41,073 nt of DNA from Sphingomonadales bacterium Ga0077531 (lineage in GTDB: Bacteria; Pseudomonadota; Alphaproteobacteria; Sphingomonadales; Sphingomonadaceae), in the NCBI GenBank assembly GCA_001464915.1, contig LNED01000014.1:1-41073 (forward strand). Reading direction: 5' to 3'. Positions 9,160 to 17,413 of this stretch are shown one piece after another (position 1 is the first letter of the stretch; each line of letters begins with the position of its first letter). The translations under genes were made by a program, and so were the position numbers. A model generated the notes under the pieces. That model was not told the origin of the DNA and searched no databases. It saw only the letters and a list, made by a program, of their open reading frames with translations.

Positions 9160-11034
9160 ATGCTTACCATCGACGGTGTCACAGTGCGGCTTGGCGGCCG
9201 GGCCATTCTTGAACGCGCCAGCGCAACCGTGCCGGTGGGCGCGCGCGTCGGGCTGATCGGCCGCAATGGCGCAGGCAAATCGACCCTGATGAAGGCGTTG
9301 ATTGGCGAGATTGAGCCTGACGACGGCGAAATCAGCAAACCATCGCGCGCCCGCATTGGCTATATCGCGCAGGAAGCGCCGAGCGGTTCGATGACGCCCG
9401 AAGAAGTCGTGTTAGCCGCCGCGACCGAGCGTGCGGAGCTGCTGGCAGAACTGGAAACCTGCACCGACATGGACCGCATGGGCGATGTGCACGAGCGCTT
9501 GCTGGCGATTGACGCCTATTCCGCCCCGGCGCGCGCGGCCAAGATTCTCAACGGGTTGGGCTTTGACGAGGAAATGCAGCAACGTCCGGTCGATAGTTTC
9601 TCCGGCGGGTGGAAAATGCGGATCGCCTTGGGCGCGCTGCTGTTTTCTGAACCCGACATTCTGCTGCTCGACGAACCTTCCAACCACTTGGATTTGGAAG
9701 CGACGCTGTGGCTGGAGAACTTCCTCAAATCCTATCCCGCCACGCTGGTGGTGATCAGCCACGAACGCGATCTGCTCAACAAGGTCGTCGATCACATCCT
9801 GCACCTGCAAGGCGGGCAGCTGACGCTGTACCCCGGCGGGTATGATGCGTTTGAAAAGCAGCGCGCCGAACGCGCCGCGCAGCTCGCCTCGGCCAAGGCT
9901 TCGCAGGATGCACAGCGGGCGCGGTTGCAGGATTACGTTGCCCGGAACTCAGCGCGCGCCTCCACCGCGAAACAGGCGCAATCGCGCGCCAAGATGCTCG
10001 CCAAGATGCAGCCAATCGCCGCGCTGATGGAAGACCCGACGTTGAGCTTCGATTTCCCCGATCCGGCGGAAATGAAATCGCCGATGATCACGCTGGAACA
10101 AGCAGCAGTTGGTTATGGCGAAGCGCCGCCAATCCTCAAGCGGCTGAATTTCCGGATCGAGGCTGATGACCGCATCGCGCTGCTGGGCCGCAACGGCAAT
10201 GGCAAGACCACGCTGGCGCGGCTGCTCGCCTCGCAACTCGCGCCGGCTGAGGGCGCAGTAAATGCGCCGGGCAAGCTCAAGGTGGGGTACTTCACCCAGT
10301 ATCAGGTCGAGGAGCTGGCGGGCGAGGACACGCCGATTGATTTAATGACCCGCGCGATGGACGGGCTGTCGCAGGGCGCGGTGCGCGCGCAGCTGGGCCG
10401 CTTCGGCTTTTCCGGCCCGCGCGCGAACCAGCGCGTCGACAAGCTTTCGGGCGGTGAACGCGCGCGGCTGGCGCTCGCGCTCATCACCCGCGATGCGCCG
10501 CACCTGCTGATCCTCGACGAGCCGACCAACCACTTGGATGTCGACGCGCGTGAGGCGCTGATTCAAGCGCTCAACAATTACACCGGCGCGGTGATCCTGA
10601 TCAGCCACGATCGTCACATGGTCGAACTGACCGCCGACCGGCTGGTGCTGGTCGATGGCGGCACCGCGCGCGAATATGCCGGCAGCATGGACGACTACAT
10701 CGACTTCATCCTCGGCCGGAAGCCAAAGGGCGATGCGTTTAAAAGAGACGCGGGCAAGGGCGATGCTGCGAAGGCCAAACAGCGCAGCCCCAACACCGCC
10801 GCCGAAGCGCGCTATGCCCAATCGCAGTTGGAAAAGGCCGAGAAGCTGCTGGCCCGCCTGACCGCAGAGGTTGAACGGCTTGACGCGCAGATCCTCGCGT
10901 TGAGCAGCAAGCCTGCGCACGACGGCACAAAGCTGCAATTCCTGTTGTCCGACCGCGCCAAAGCCGCCGATGCCTTGGCCGAAGCCGAACAATCATGGCT
11001 CGCCGCCGGTGAGGCGCTGGAAGTGCTGGCGTAG
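9160..11034 (+). CDS. ABC-F family ATPase (Uup/YheS-like)
   Basis: A 624-residue protein with two ATP-binding cassettes and no membrane segments. The first cassette has Walker A GRNGAGKST near residues 34-42, signature SGGWKMR and Walker B LLLDEPSNHLDL. The second has GRNGNGKTT, LSGGERARLAL and LILDEPTNHLDV. A linker rich in Arg, Ala and Gln lies between them, and residues from about 540 form a charged coiled coil, as in Uup. ABC-F proteins act on the ribosome rather than as transporters; the family includes translation factors and antibiotic-protection proteins, and which applies here is not clear. The start ATG follows AGGGGG. About 237 bases without a recognisable gene separate it from chrA. 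Confidence 0.9.
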   Translation: MLTIDGVTVRLGGRAILERASATVPVGARVGLIGRNGAGKSTLMKALIGEIEPDDGEISKPSRARIGYIAQEAPSGSMTPEEVVLAAATERAELLAELETCTDMDRMGDVHERLLAIDAYSAPARAAKILNGLGFDEEMQQRPVDSFSGGWKMRIALGALLFSEPDILLLDEPSNHLDLEATLWLENFLKSYPATLVVISHERDLLNKVVDHILHLQGGQLTLYPGGYDAFEKQRAERAAQLASAKASQDAQRARLQDYVARNSARASTAKQAQSRAKMLAKMQPIAALMEDPTLSFDFPDPAEMKSPMITLEQAAVGYGEAPPILKRLNFRIEADDRIALLGRNGNGKTTLARLLASQLAPAEGAVNAPGKLKVGYFTQYQVEELAGEDTPIDLMTRAMDGLSQGAVRAQLGRFGFSGPRANQRVDKLSGGERARLALALITRDAPHLLILDEPTNHLDVDAREALIQALNNYTGAVILISHDRHMVELTADRLVLVDGGTAREYAGSMDDYIDFILGRKPKGDAFKRDAGKGDAAKAKQRSPNTAAEARYAQSQLEKAEKLLARLTAEVERLDAQILALSSKPAHDGTKLQFLLSDRAKAADALAEAEQSWLAAGEALEVLA

Positions 11035-11271
11035 CGATAGATTGCCGCGAAGGCCGGCAGGTTGGTAGCGGAGTGGCAAAGCCGAGTACTGGCAACTTGC
11101 GTAGATAAATGGGCGAAAGCTGCCTGGTCGTATTCGCCCTTGTTGTGACCGACCCCGCAAAGTAGATTTGATAGCATCGGGGCGAAGCAACCTCCCGTTC
11201 AGGCCGAGAAAAGCCCAAGCGTTGCCTCGTCACCTTGCCATTTTTGGCGGGATAAACCGTACGAGGTTGCC

Positions 11272-12591
11272 TTGGCTTCAGCGGCATTCACCCCTTCTGT
11301 TTCGTTTGCCGACCTGCTGCGCGCCTTCACCCGCATCGGCCTGCTAAGTTTTGGCGGGCCAGCGGGCCAGATTGCACTGATGCACCGCGAACTTGTGGAA
11401 GAACGCCAGTGGATCGGCGAGGAGGATTTCCTCCACGCGCTCAACTTCTGCCACCTGCTGCCCGGCCCCGAAGCGCAGCAGCTCGCCACATGGATCGGTT
11501 GGCGGTTGCACGGTTGGCGCGGCGGGCTGGCTGCAGGGTTGCTGTTCGTCATCCCCGGCGCACTTATCATTCTGACGCTGTCGGTGCTCTATGCCATCGC
11601 GGCCAATCTTGCATGGGTCGAGGCGCTGTTTCTCGGCGTGAAAGCGGCGGTGCTGGCGATTGTGGTGCAGGCGCTGCTGCGGATTGCGGGCCGTGCGCTG
11701 GACACAGGATTGAAGCGCGCGCTGGCAGCGGCGGCGTTTATCGGGCTGTTCCTGTTCGATCTGCCCTTCCCGCTGATCGTGCTGGGTTCAGGCGTGATCG
11801 GCATGGTGGTGGCGGCTAAACGGCCTGACCTTTTGGCGATCAAACCGGGCAAGACGGGCGAAGTTCTGCCCGCCCGCCCGTGGCGCAGCACGATCCTGTC
11901 AATTGCACTGTGGGTTGCGGTGTGGGCCGCACCGATGCTGCTAATCGCGGCCACGCTGGGGCAGGATCACGTGCTGTGGGAGATCGGCGCATTCTTCTCC
12001 CAGCTTGCCATCGTAACCTTTGGCGGGGCTTATGCCGTGCTGGCCTATATGGCGCAGGAAGCGGTGCAGGGTTTCGGTTGGCTACGGCCGGGCGAAATGG
12101 CCGATGGACTGGGCCTTGCCGAGACTACGCCGGGGCCATTGATCCTCGTGACGCAATTCGTCGGCTACCTCGCTGCGTTCCGCGCGCCCGAGCCGTTCAC
12201 GCCTTTCTTTGCGGGATTGCTGGGCGCTGGGCTGACGACGTGGGTGACGTTTGCACCGTGCTTCCTGTGGATTTTCGCCTTTGCGCCGTGGATCGACCGG
12301 TTGGGCAACGCCGTGCGGCTGAAAGGCGGGCTGGCCGCTGTGACGGCAGCGGTGGTGGGTGTGATCGCCAACCTCACCGCTTGGTTTGCGCTGCACGTGT
12401 TGTACGCCGAGGTAGGCCAGCGCCAATTCGGCCCATTGCGGCTGTATTGGCCTGATCCGGCCAGCTTCGACTGGCGTGCGGGCGTTCTGGCGGTGCTGGC
12501 CTGCGTGTTGGTGTTCGGCTTCAAATGGTCGGTGCTGCGCGTGCTTGGTGCTGCGGCGCTTGGCGGCCTGGTTCTGGTTTTCGGAAGCTAG
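11272..12591 (+). CDS. chrA: Chromate transporter ChrA
   Basis: A 439-residue inner-membrane protein made of two homologous CHR domains. The first carries LLSFGGPAGQIALMHRELV followed by NFCHLLPGPEAQQLATWIG; the second carries VTFGGAYAVLAYMAQEAV followed by LGLAETTPGPLILVTQFVG. These FGG and PGP motifs are typical of ChrA, which expels chromate and lowers its uptake. About ten hydrophobic segments are seen. The chosen start is TTG at 11272, giving MASAAFTPSVSF; GAGG lies a few bases upstream. It is followed after ten bases by a Tat-signal stub, so the two were probably co-transcribed. The true substrate may be another oxyanion. Confidence 0.92.
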   Translation: MASAAFTPSVSFADLLRAFTRIGLLSFGGPAGQIALMHRELVEERQWIGEEDFLHALNFCHLLPGPEAQQLATWIGWRLHGWRGGLAAGLLFVIPGALIILTLSVLYAIAANLAWVEALFLGVKAAVLAIVVQALLRIAGRALDTGLKRALAAAAFIGLFLFDLPFPLIVLGSGVIGMVVAAKRPDLLAIKPGKTGEVLPARPWRSTILSIALWVAVWAAPMLLIAATLGQDHVLWEIGAFFSQLAIVTFGGAYAVLAYMAQEAVQGFGWLRPGEMADGLGLAETTPGPLILVTQFVGYLAAFRAPEPFTPFFAGLLGAGLTTWVTFAPCFLWIFAFAPWIDRLGNAVRLKGGLAAVTAAVVGVIANLTAWFALHVLYAEVGQRQFGPLRLYWPDPASFDWRAGVLAVLACVLVFGFKWSVLRVLGAAALGGLVLVFGS

Positions 12592-12601
12592 GGAGGACAG
12601 C

Positions 12602-12742
12602 ATGACCATCATTACACGCAGGCAAGCCATTGGCACCGCAGCATTGTCCGCCACCGGCATTGCGCTGGCAGGAACAGCAGGCCCTGCCACGTCGATCGGC
12701 GAGTCAGCGTCCTTGCCTCCCCCCAAGAAGCTATTTTCGTAA
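12602..12742 (+). pseudogene. Tat signal peptide stub of a truncated secreted protein
   Basis: A 46-residue ORF with a good ribosome site (GGGAGG ending seven bases upstream) directly after chrA. It begins MTIITRRQAIGTAALSATG, a twin-arginine signal peptide with a hydrophobic core and an AxA-like end, but only about 18 residues of mature sequence follow before TAA. A signal peptide without cargo suggests the 3' part was lost. The downstream bases look unrelated and may be an insertion-sequence end. The original product cannot be identified; a ChrA-linked Tat-exported enzyme is a guess. It could instead be a genuine very small exported peptide. Confidence 0.55.
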
Positions 12743-12784
12743 GGATCCCTAGGCGTGACTCACACGAAGGGAGGAAATGGGATC

Positions 12785-12890
12785 ATGTCGTTGCCCTGCA
12801 CGGCTCATGAGGCGTTATAAGTGGATCGAAAAGTGACCACAACTGGGTGGGAAGGTGACATCGCGATCCGGCCAATTGGCTTTATGCGGG
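12785..12890. mobile_element. Possible remnant of an insertion sequence end (IS21-like)
   Basis: Read on the minus strand, 12880-12815 contains two similar units, GTCACCTTCCCACC and GGTCACTTTTCGATCCAC, close together. Short repeated units of this general kind occur in the terminal regions of IS21-family elements. No transposase sequence is present. The location, between a truncated Tat-signal stub and the 3' end of a secreted-protein gene, fits an old insertion followed by deletion. The family assignment rests on memory of the motif only. Confidence 0.3.
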
Positions 12891-12891
12891 T

Positions 12892-14127
12892 CTATTCGCA
12901 AAGGCCCGCAGCGCGCTGGGCCAGGCCCTTCAATCCCTTGCATTTGGGCTTTCGCGGCTTTGTCTGTTCCCCCGCCCCGCTGGCGGCTGTATCCTCCCGG
13001 CCGATGCCTGCGGCCATGCCCTCCATTCCAGGAATCAGCATGGTGGAAGAGCGGAACCGCACCCGCGCTACCCATTCCGGGTTCCACGGCTTGCGAGCAT
13101 CCGCCGGACGCGGCGGGTAGGCGAAATCGGCCTGCGGGCCATAGGCTTGGAGATTAACAATCATCCCCTCACCGGTGGCCTTGATCACCTCGGCGGGAAT
13201 GGTGCAGTCGCGCTGCTCGGGCGGCATTACCGTTCCGGCTGCGATCAGCTTGCGCACGCCGGCTGGCGAGATCCAGTCCCATAGCGGACCGCCAAAAGCC
13301 TGCTGCTTCGAGGAAGCCCACCACACCAACTCGGTCGGTGTGCCACCGCCCCCTGTATCCTTGGCGCCCATCGCCCACGCATAATAGCCCGTCGCCTTGT
13401 CGATCCCGCTCCAGGCGAGCTGGCTTGCACCCCCAGCCGCAGTGCTTGTGCGGGCCTCAAGCGGCGGCATGAAGTCCTCGCCCAGAGTGAAGTTGATCTC
13501 CTTGGCGTAGCTGGCGGTGATCCGATGCCCTCCGATCAGCGAGCCGTTGGTGGGCACGGTCTTGTTGTCCCTTCCCTGCGGCCAGGTGGTGTAGGTTCTG
13601 CTACCCGAGTTGCTGAAATTCCAGTCTTCGCCGAGGTCCACCCCGCTCATCAACAGGCCTGGCGGCATTTCGCCCGCGGCAAGCTTGGCAAAGTCGATCA
13701 CAACTGGCTGACCCTTGGGGGCCTGCGCACCGCAACCCCAATAGAGCAGCAGCCGCCCGCTCGGTCGTTCAAAACCCGGCTCCCCTCCGGCCTCTCCGCG
13801 CGTAGGGGGGAGCAGCCGCACCGATGCCCCGAGACCTGCGGCCTTGGGCATGAAATGATCAGCTTGCGGCTTGGGCGCGGTGGTACTCGCGCCGTGGTGA
13901 AGGGATAGCAGCCGCACCGCCTCGGGTGGGCCGCCGCGCATCATGTCCATCATCGCCCCAAAGCCGCCGCCGCCTGCCATTGCTCCCATGCCGCTCATGG
14001 TGGCGGCATCCATCGCATAGCGCACCGGTCCGGGCGCTGAAGTCTGGGACAAGGCGGTTGCGGACAAAAGCGTGGCAACGCAGCCCAATCTGCCAAGCGT
14101 GGTGAGAGCCGACACAGTAATGCGCAT
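12892..14127 (-). CDS. Secreted protein of unknown function
   Basis: A 411-residue protein that starts with a signal peptide (LGRLGCVATLLSATALSQT, cleavage near residue 30). A glycine/methionine-rich stretch follows (SGMGAMAGGGGFGAMMDMM, roughly residues 45-64). A mature domain has conserved-looking blocks such as RLLLYWGCGAQAPKGQPVV, GSLIGGHRITASYAKEINFT, YYAWAMGAKD and LVWWASSKQQAFGG. The C-terminus is basic and contains two cysteines. I do not recognise a family. It is probably periplasmic. It is transcribed away from the TIR gene across a 345-base gap, and its 3' end abuts the possible insertion remnant, so the C-terminus could have been altered. Confidence 0.7.
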   Translation of the reverse strand: MRITVSALTTLGRLGCVATLLSATALSQTSAPGPVRYAMDAATMSGMGAMAGGGGFGAMMDMMRGGPPEAVRLLSLHHGASTTAPKPQADHFMPKAAGLGASVRLLPPTRGEAGGEPGFERPSGRLLLYWGCGAQAPKGQPVVIDFAKLAAGEMPPGLLMSGVDLGEDWNFSNSGSRTYTTWPQGRDNKTVPTNGSLIGGHRITASYAKEINFTLGEDFMPPLEARTSTAAGGASQLAWSGIDKATGYYAWAMGAKDTGGGGTPTELVWWASSKQQAFGGPLWDWISPAGVRKLIAAGTVMPPEQRDCTIPAEVIKATGEGMIVNLQAYGPQADFAYPPRPADARKPWNPEWVARVRFRSSTMLIPGMEGMAAGIGREDTAASGAGEQTKPRKPKCKGLKGLAQRAAGLCE

Positions 14128-14472
14128 AGTGATTCTCCCCTCTCAATACCCCTTAAAAGTATCACAAAGCAGACACCGAGAGATAGCGAGTACTGGTCTA
14201 CCTGCCGAGGTGGTGGCGCGGCGACCGCATCGGGGTCGTTTGCTGAATGGCAGGAAATATCTCCGATTGCGAAAAGTCGGCCTTTCAGACCCGGCTTCCT
14301 TGGCGGTCAAGCTGCGCTTCGCAGCTGCCGGTCGATAATGAATTGCCAAAAGTGACATTGAAACATTACCGTCATACTTGCCCATTCCCCCTGTGCTGCC
14401 CGCCGATCTCATGATAGTTTGCCTCTGGGATCGCTGACCGGTGGGCCGTTTTAATGGCGGGGGGGGGGAAGC
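14128..14472. other. Intergenic region between the divergent secreted-protein and TIR genes
   Basis: No convincing gene is seen. It should hold both divergent promoters. A perfect inverted repeat AGCTGCG-CTT-CGCAGCT lies at 14310-14326. The right end holds an upstream ATG at 14454 and a G10 tract at 14459-14468, both described separately. Confidence 0.6.
14459..14468 (+). repeat. Homopolymeric G10 tract in front of the TIR gene
   Basis: Ten consecutive G end four bases before the TIR gene ATG (14473). The tract lies at the Shine-Dalgarno position and also inside a short upstream ORF that starts at ATG 14454 and stops at 14505-14507. At G10 the upstream ATG is one base out of frame with the TIR gene; loss of a single G would put it in frame and add six residues. 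Confidence 0.85.
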
Positions 14473-16224
14473 ATGGCCTATCGGTACAAGGCTTTCATCA
14501 GCTATAGCTGGAGCGATGCCCGCTGGGGCAAATGGCTCCATAATGCTGTCGAGACCTATCGGACCCCGCGCAGTCTGATCGGCACCGAGGGTCGCCGTGG
14601 CCCGGTTGCGGCGCGGCTGAAGCCCCTTTTCAAGGACCGCGAGGAAGAAGCCGCAGGCTCCAGCATCGGCAATGCCGTGGATGAGGCGCTGAACGGATCG
14701 GAATTTCTGGTCGTGATTTGCTCACCCCGGTCGGCCCAATCCCAATGGGTGAACCGGGAGATTGCCTGGTTCAAGACCCACCGCGATCCCGCCAATATCC
14801 TCGCCCTGATCGTCGATGGTGAACCGGGGGCATCGGCCATTCCGGGCCGCGAGCACGAAGAGTGCTTCCCCAAGGCGCTGACCCACCGTGTCACTGACCA
14901 GATGGAAGTCACTGACGCGTTCGAGGATGCTCCGCTCGCCGCTGATGCGCGCGAAAGCGGCGACGGCAAGCGCGGCGCACGGCTCAAGATTGCGGCCGCG
15001 TTGCTGGGGGTTGGCCTTGATGAGCTGGTCAACCGTGATGCGCGGCGGCGGGCCATTCGCATGCGGATTGTGGTTGCGGCTTCGCTGACATTGGCGCTGG
15101 TTATGAGCGGGCTGACGCTGGTCGCCGTGCAGGCCCGCAACGAAGCGGATCGGCAGCGCGCAGAGGCAGACGGTCTGGTCGAATTCATGCTGACAGATTT
15201 GCGGGAGAAACTCGAGCCGGTCGGGCGGCTCGACGCGCTCGATGTGGTGGGTCAGCGCGCGTTGGCATATTATGCGCGCCAAAAGCTCTCTAGCCTAGAT
15301 GGGGATTCACTCGGCAGGCGCAGCAGGGCGCTGCACCTCGTCGGCGAAGTGAGTAACATCCGGGGCGACAGCGAGGTCGCGCTGACAGCATTCAAACAAG
15401 CCGCGAATACGACGAGCGAACTGCTAGCGCGCGATCCAAGCAACCAGCAGCGCATTTTCGATCACGCGCAGAGCGTGTTCTGGGTCGGATATATTGCCTA
15501 TACGCGCGGCGAGCAAAAGGATGCCGAAGCGCAGTATCGTGAGTACAAGCGCCTGGCCGACCAGCTGATTTCACTCAATCCCGGCAAGCCCGAATGGCAG
15601 ATGGAAAGCTCTTATGCGGAGAGCAATCTGGGGGTGATGCTGAACGAGCAGGAAAGGCACGCCGAAGCGGAACCATTTTTCGCACGAGGGCTAAAGCGGA
15701 TCGAAGCCGTCGCCCAAGCTGAGGGATATGATGCCGGGCGCCAGATCGAGGTTGGCGAGACACTAAACTGGCTTGGCCAAACCAAGAGTGAGCTTGGCAA
15801 GCATGAAGAGGCCCTGTCGCTCCATCAACGTGAAGTTACGCTTTTCGAAGATGTCTTGAAGCGGGACCGGACGAACGCTCAGGCCAAGTATCGTTTGGCG
15901 GTTGCGTTGCAATTTGTCGGCGACCTTGAAGTCCGCGCGGGAAAATTGGAGGCCGGAATTGCTGCCTATCAGGAATCGCTGACGGTGACGCAGAAATTGC
16001 GCGAACTCGAGCCGCGCAACACCGAATGGCAGGAAACCCAAGTGCGTGCGTTGCTCGGGCTTGCGAAATCGCACATCTCTGCGCGTAGGTTCGTGCAGGC
16101 GGAAGAACATGTCGCGCGAGCAGATCGCCTGCTCAAGCAACTGATAGCTTCAGATCCGAACAATGAAATCTGGTCGATCGAGCTACGCGATGCCGTGAGC
16201 GACCGGCGCGCGCTATTGCCCTGA
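14473..16224 (+). CDS. TIR-domain protein with transmembrane segment and TPR repeats
   Basis: A 583-residue protein in three parts. Residues 1 to about 150 are a bacterial TIR domain: YKAFISYSWSD at the start, LFKDREEEAAG in the middle, and FLVVICSPRSAQSQWVNREI, where Trp92 and Glu96 occupy the place of the Trp and catalytic Glu in NADase TIR domains. Residues about 197-219 form one transmembrane helix after a basic stretch (RDARRRAIRMR), so the TIR domain should be cytoplasmic. Residues about 260-583 are helical tetratricopeptide-type repeats, presumably on the periplasmic side. Such TIR-TM-TPR proteins are found in many proteobacteria; roles in NAD-based defence or stress signalling are known for other TIR proteins, not shown for this one. 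Expression may be affected by the G10 tract. Confidence 0.82.
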   Translation: MAYRYKAFISYSWSDARWGKWLHNAVETYRTPRSLIGTEGRRGPVAARLKPLFKDREEEAAGSSIGNAVDEALNGSEFLVVICSPRSAQSQWVNREIAWFKTHRDPANILALIVDGEPGASAIPGREHEECFPKALTHRVTDQMEVTDAFEDAPLAADARESGDGKRGARLKIAAALLGVGLDELVNRDARRRAIRMRIVVAASLTLALVMSGLTLVAVQARNEADRQRAEADGLVEFMLTDLREKLEPVGRLDALDVVGQRALAYYARQKLSSLDGDSLGRRSRALHLVGEVSNIRGDSEVALTAFKQAANTTSELLARDPSNQQRIFDHAQSVFWVGYIAYTRGEQKDAEAQYREYKRLADQLISLNPGKPEWQMESSYAESNLGVMLNEQERHAEAEPFFARGLKRIEAVAQAEGYDAGRQIEVGETLNWLGQTKSELGKHEEALSLHQREVTLFEDVLKRDRTNAQAKYRLAVALQFVGDLEVRAGKLEAGIAAYQESLTVTQKLRELEPRNTEWQETQVRALLGLAKSHISARRFVQAEEHVARADRLLKQLIASDPNNEIWSIELRDAVSDRRALLP

Positions 16225-16243
16225 TCATCGTTCGAGATAAGCT

Positions 16244-16276
16244 CGGCAGGCAGGGCGTTTGAGGCCTTGCCTGCCG
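16244..16276. terminator. Hairpin between the convergent TIR gene and the 16.3-kb gene
   Basis: A 13-bp stem with one G-T pair (16244-16256 with 16264-16276) and a seven-base loop GTTTGAG. It sits between two convergent stop codons, so it probably ends transcription from both sides. There is no T-run, so termination strength is uncertain. Confidence 0.6.
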
Positions 16277-16291
16277 GGCCGGAAATCGGAG

Positions 16292-16912
16292 CTAGGCTTG
16301 GCGCGTGCCCTTGCTGGTGATGAGCGGATCATAGGAAATATAGTAGCCGCCGTAACCATCGAGCGCGAAGGCGATGCAGTAGCCATATTCGGGCGTGCCC
16401 AAGATCGTATTGTCGTCGATTTCCAGAACATTGTCGCTTTTGCGCGTAAACGTCATGCCCGGAATCGCGATTGGTGGAACGGGATCATATCCCGATGGCG
16501 CCGCGGGATTAGGGGCGCAGAACCAGCCAAAACCCACCGGCACGCCGCCGCCGCCGGGCAAGGGATAACTTCCTTCACCGTCATATGCCCAGCGCGCCTT
16601 GCCGGTCAGCTTGGTGCCATCGGCATTCTTCATATTGCTGTCGTCCAGCTTGATCGTGATGTCGATGTTGTCTGTATATTTATCGTCTTTCGGCATCTTC
16701 GAAATGTCGATTTTGCCAAGCGCGCTAATGACGCCTCCCATGGGCGGATCAGTGACGCCCACGCCGTCGTCCTGAGTGAATTCCATCGTCGCTTGGATGT
16801 TGAGATGGTTGGGATCAGTGTTCAGCCATATCAACGTGGGTTTGCAATTGATCTGGATCTTGCGATCCTTTTTCGTCGGCGTCGGCGAATCTGTGGTTTG
16901 AGTCTGTTCCAT
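16292..16912 (-). CDS. Small soluble protein of uncertain family (AidA/PixA- or DP-EP-like appearance)
   Basis: A 206-residue protein starting at the ATG ending at 16912, which is preceded by GGGAGG about ten bases upstream; a GTG nine codons earlier is less likely. No signal peptide or membrane segment is seen. The sequence looks all-beta, with TLIWLNTDPNHLNIQAT near the N-terminus, a glycine-rich loop LPGGGGVPVGFGWF, and a C-terminal YGYCIAFALDGYGGYYISYDP. The aromatic C-terminal pattern ending in DP recalls AidA/PixA-type inclusion-body proteins and DP-EP proteins; I cannot decide and neither has a firm function. It is convergent with the TIR gene, so a shared operon is excluded. Confidence 0.65.
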   Translation of the reverse strand: MEQTQTTDSPTPTKKDRKIQINCKPTLIWLNTDPNHLNIQATMEFTQDDGVGVTDPPMGGVISALGKIDISKMPKDDKYTDNIDITIKLDDSNMKNADGTKLTGKARWAYDGEGSYPLPGGGGVPVGFGWFCAPNPAAPSGYDPVPPIAIPGMTFTRKSDNVLEIDDNTILGTPEYGYCIAFALDGYGGYYISYDPLITSKGTRQA

Positions 16913-16939
16913 GGAATGTCTCCCTCCCCTTGAGTCCAC

Positions 16940-17371
16940 ACGAGGAGATGAGCCGCCTCAAGGGTTTGACCCGGCATCACATCCTAAGCTCGCGACCCAG
17001 TTGAGTTGATGACTTCGCCTGCACTATTCAGGCTGTGCAGTCCGAAAACCGGCTGCTCCACCAATCTTGGCCCTGGCCCCCAAAGGCGATCCAGAACCAA
17101 GCGAGATTGCGCCAATCCAAAGCGATTGTAAATCATCCCCGCGTTGCCACTGTGCCGAGCCTTGACCTGCGCGAGACGGATCCTCCGCCTTGGCAGGGAT
17201 GGAGAGCGCGGTAGGCCCCGGCGCCCGCCCCGCCTTCCGGAAACCATGTCGCGCATATGTTGCACGGACTAGCGGGAATTGACCGGAAAGCCGCGCAACA
17301 AGATGCAACAAGGCATTTCCGCCATGCACCGCCTCGATTTGATAAATTTTGACTATATTCGAAGTGATTGT
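16940..17371. other. Intergenic stretch without a recognisable gene
   Basis: Six-frame reading gives only weak ORFs with no family resemblance; those starting near 17404 translate the tRNA fragment and are spurious. No integrase fragment was recognised. The last 35 bases are AT-rich relative to the window and run into the tRNA-Met 3'-end duplication at 17372. Confidence 0.5.
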
Positions 17372-17409
17372 TGGTACCGGAGGAGGGACTCGAACCCCCG
17401 ACACGCGGA
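17372..17409 (-). repeat. Copy of the tRNA-Met 3' end (att-like direct repeat, left)
   Basis: These 38 bases match 19637-19674, the 3' part of the intact tRNA-Met gene, at 37 positions; the only difference is C at 17377 against G at 19642, and 32 bases at 17378-17409 are identical. The rest of a tRNA cloverleaf is absent, so this is a fragment. A duplicated tRNA 3' end is the usual scar of tyrosine-recombinase integration into a tRNA gene. It lies four bases before the stop codon of the next gene. Confidence 0.85.
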
Positions 17410-17413
17410 ACAG

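Noticed and set aside
17024..17404. ORF beginning MSGVRVPPP on the minus strand
   Set aside because: Its start translates the duplicated tRNA-Met 3' end, and the rest has no family similarity or ribosome site.
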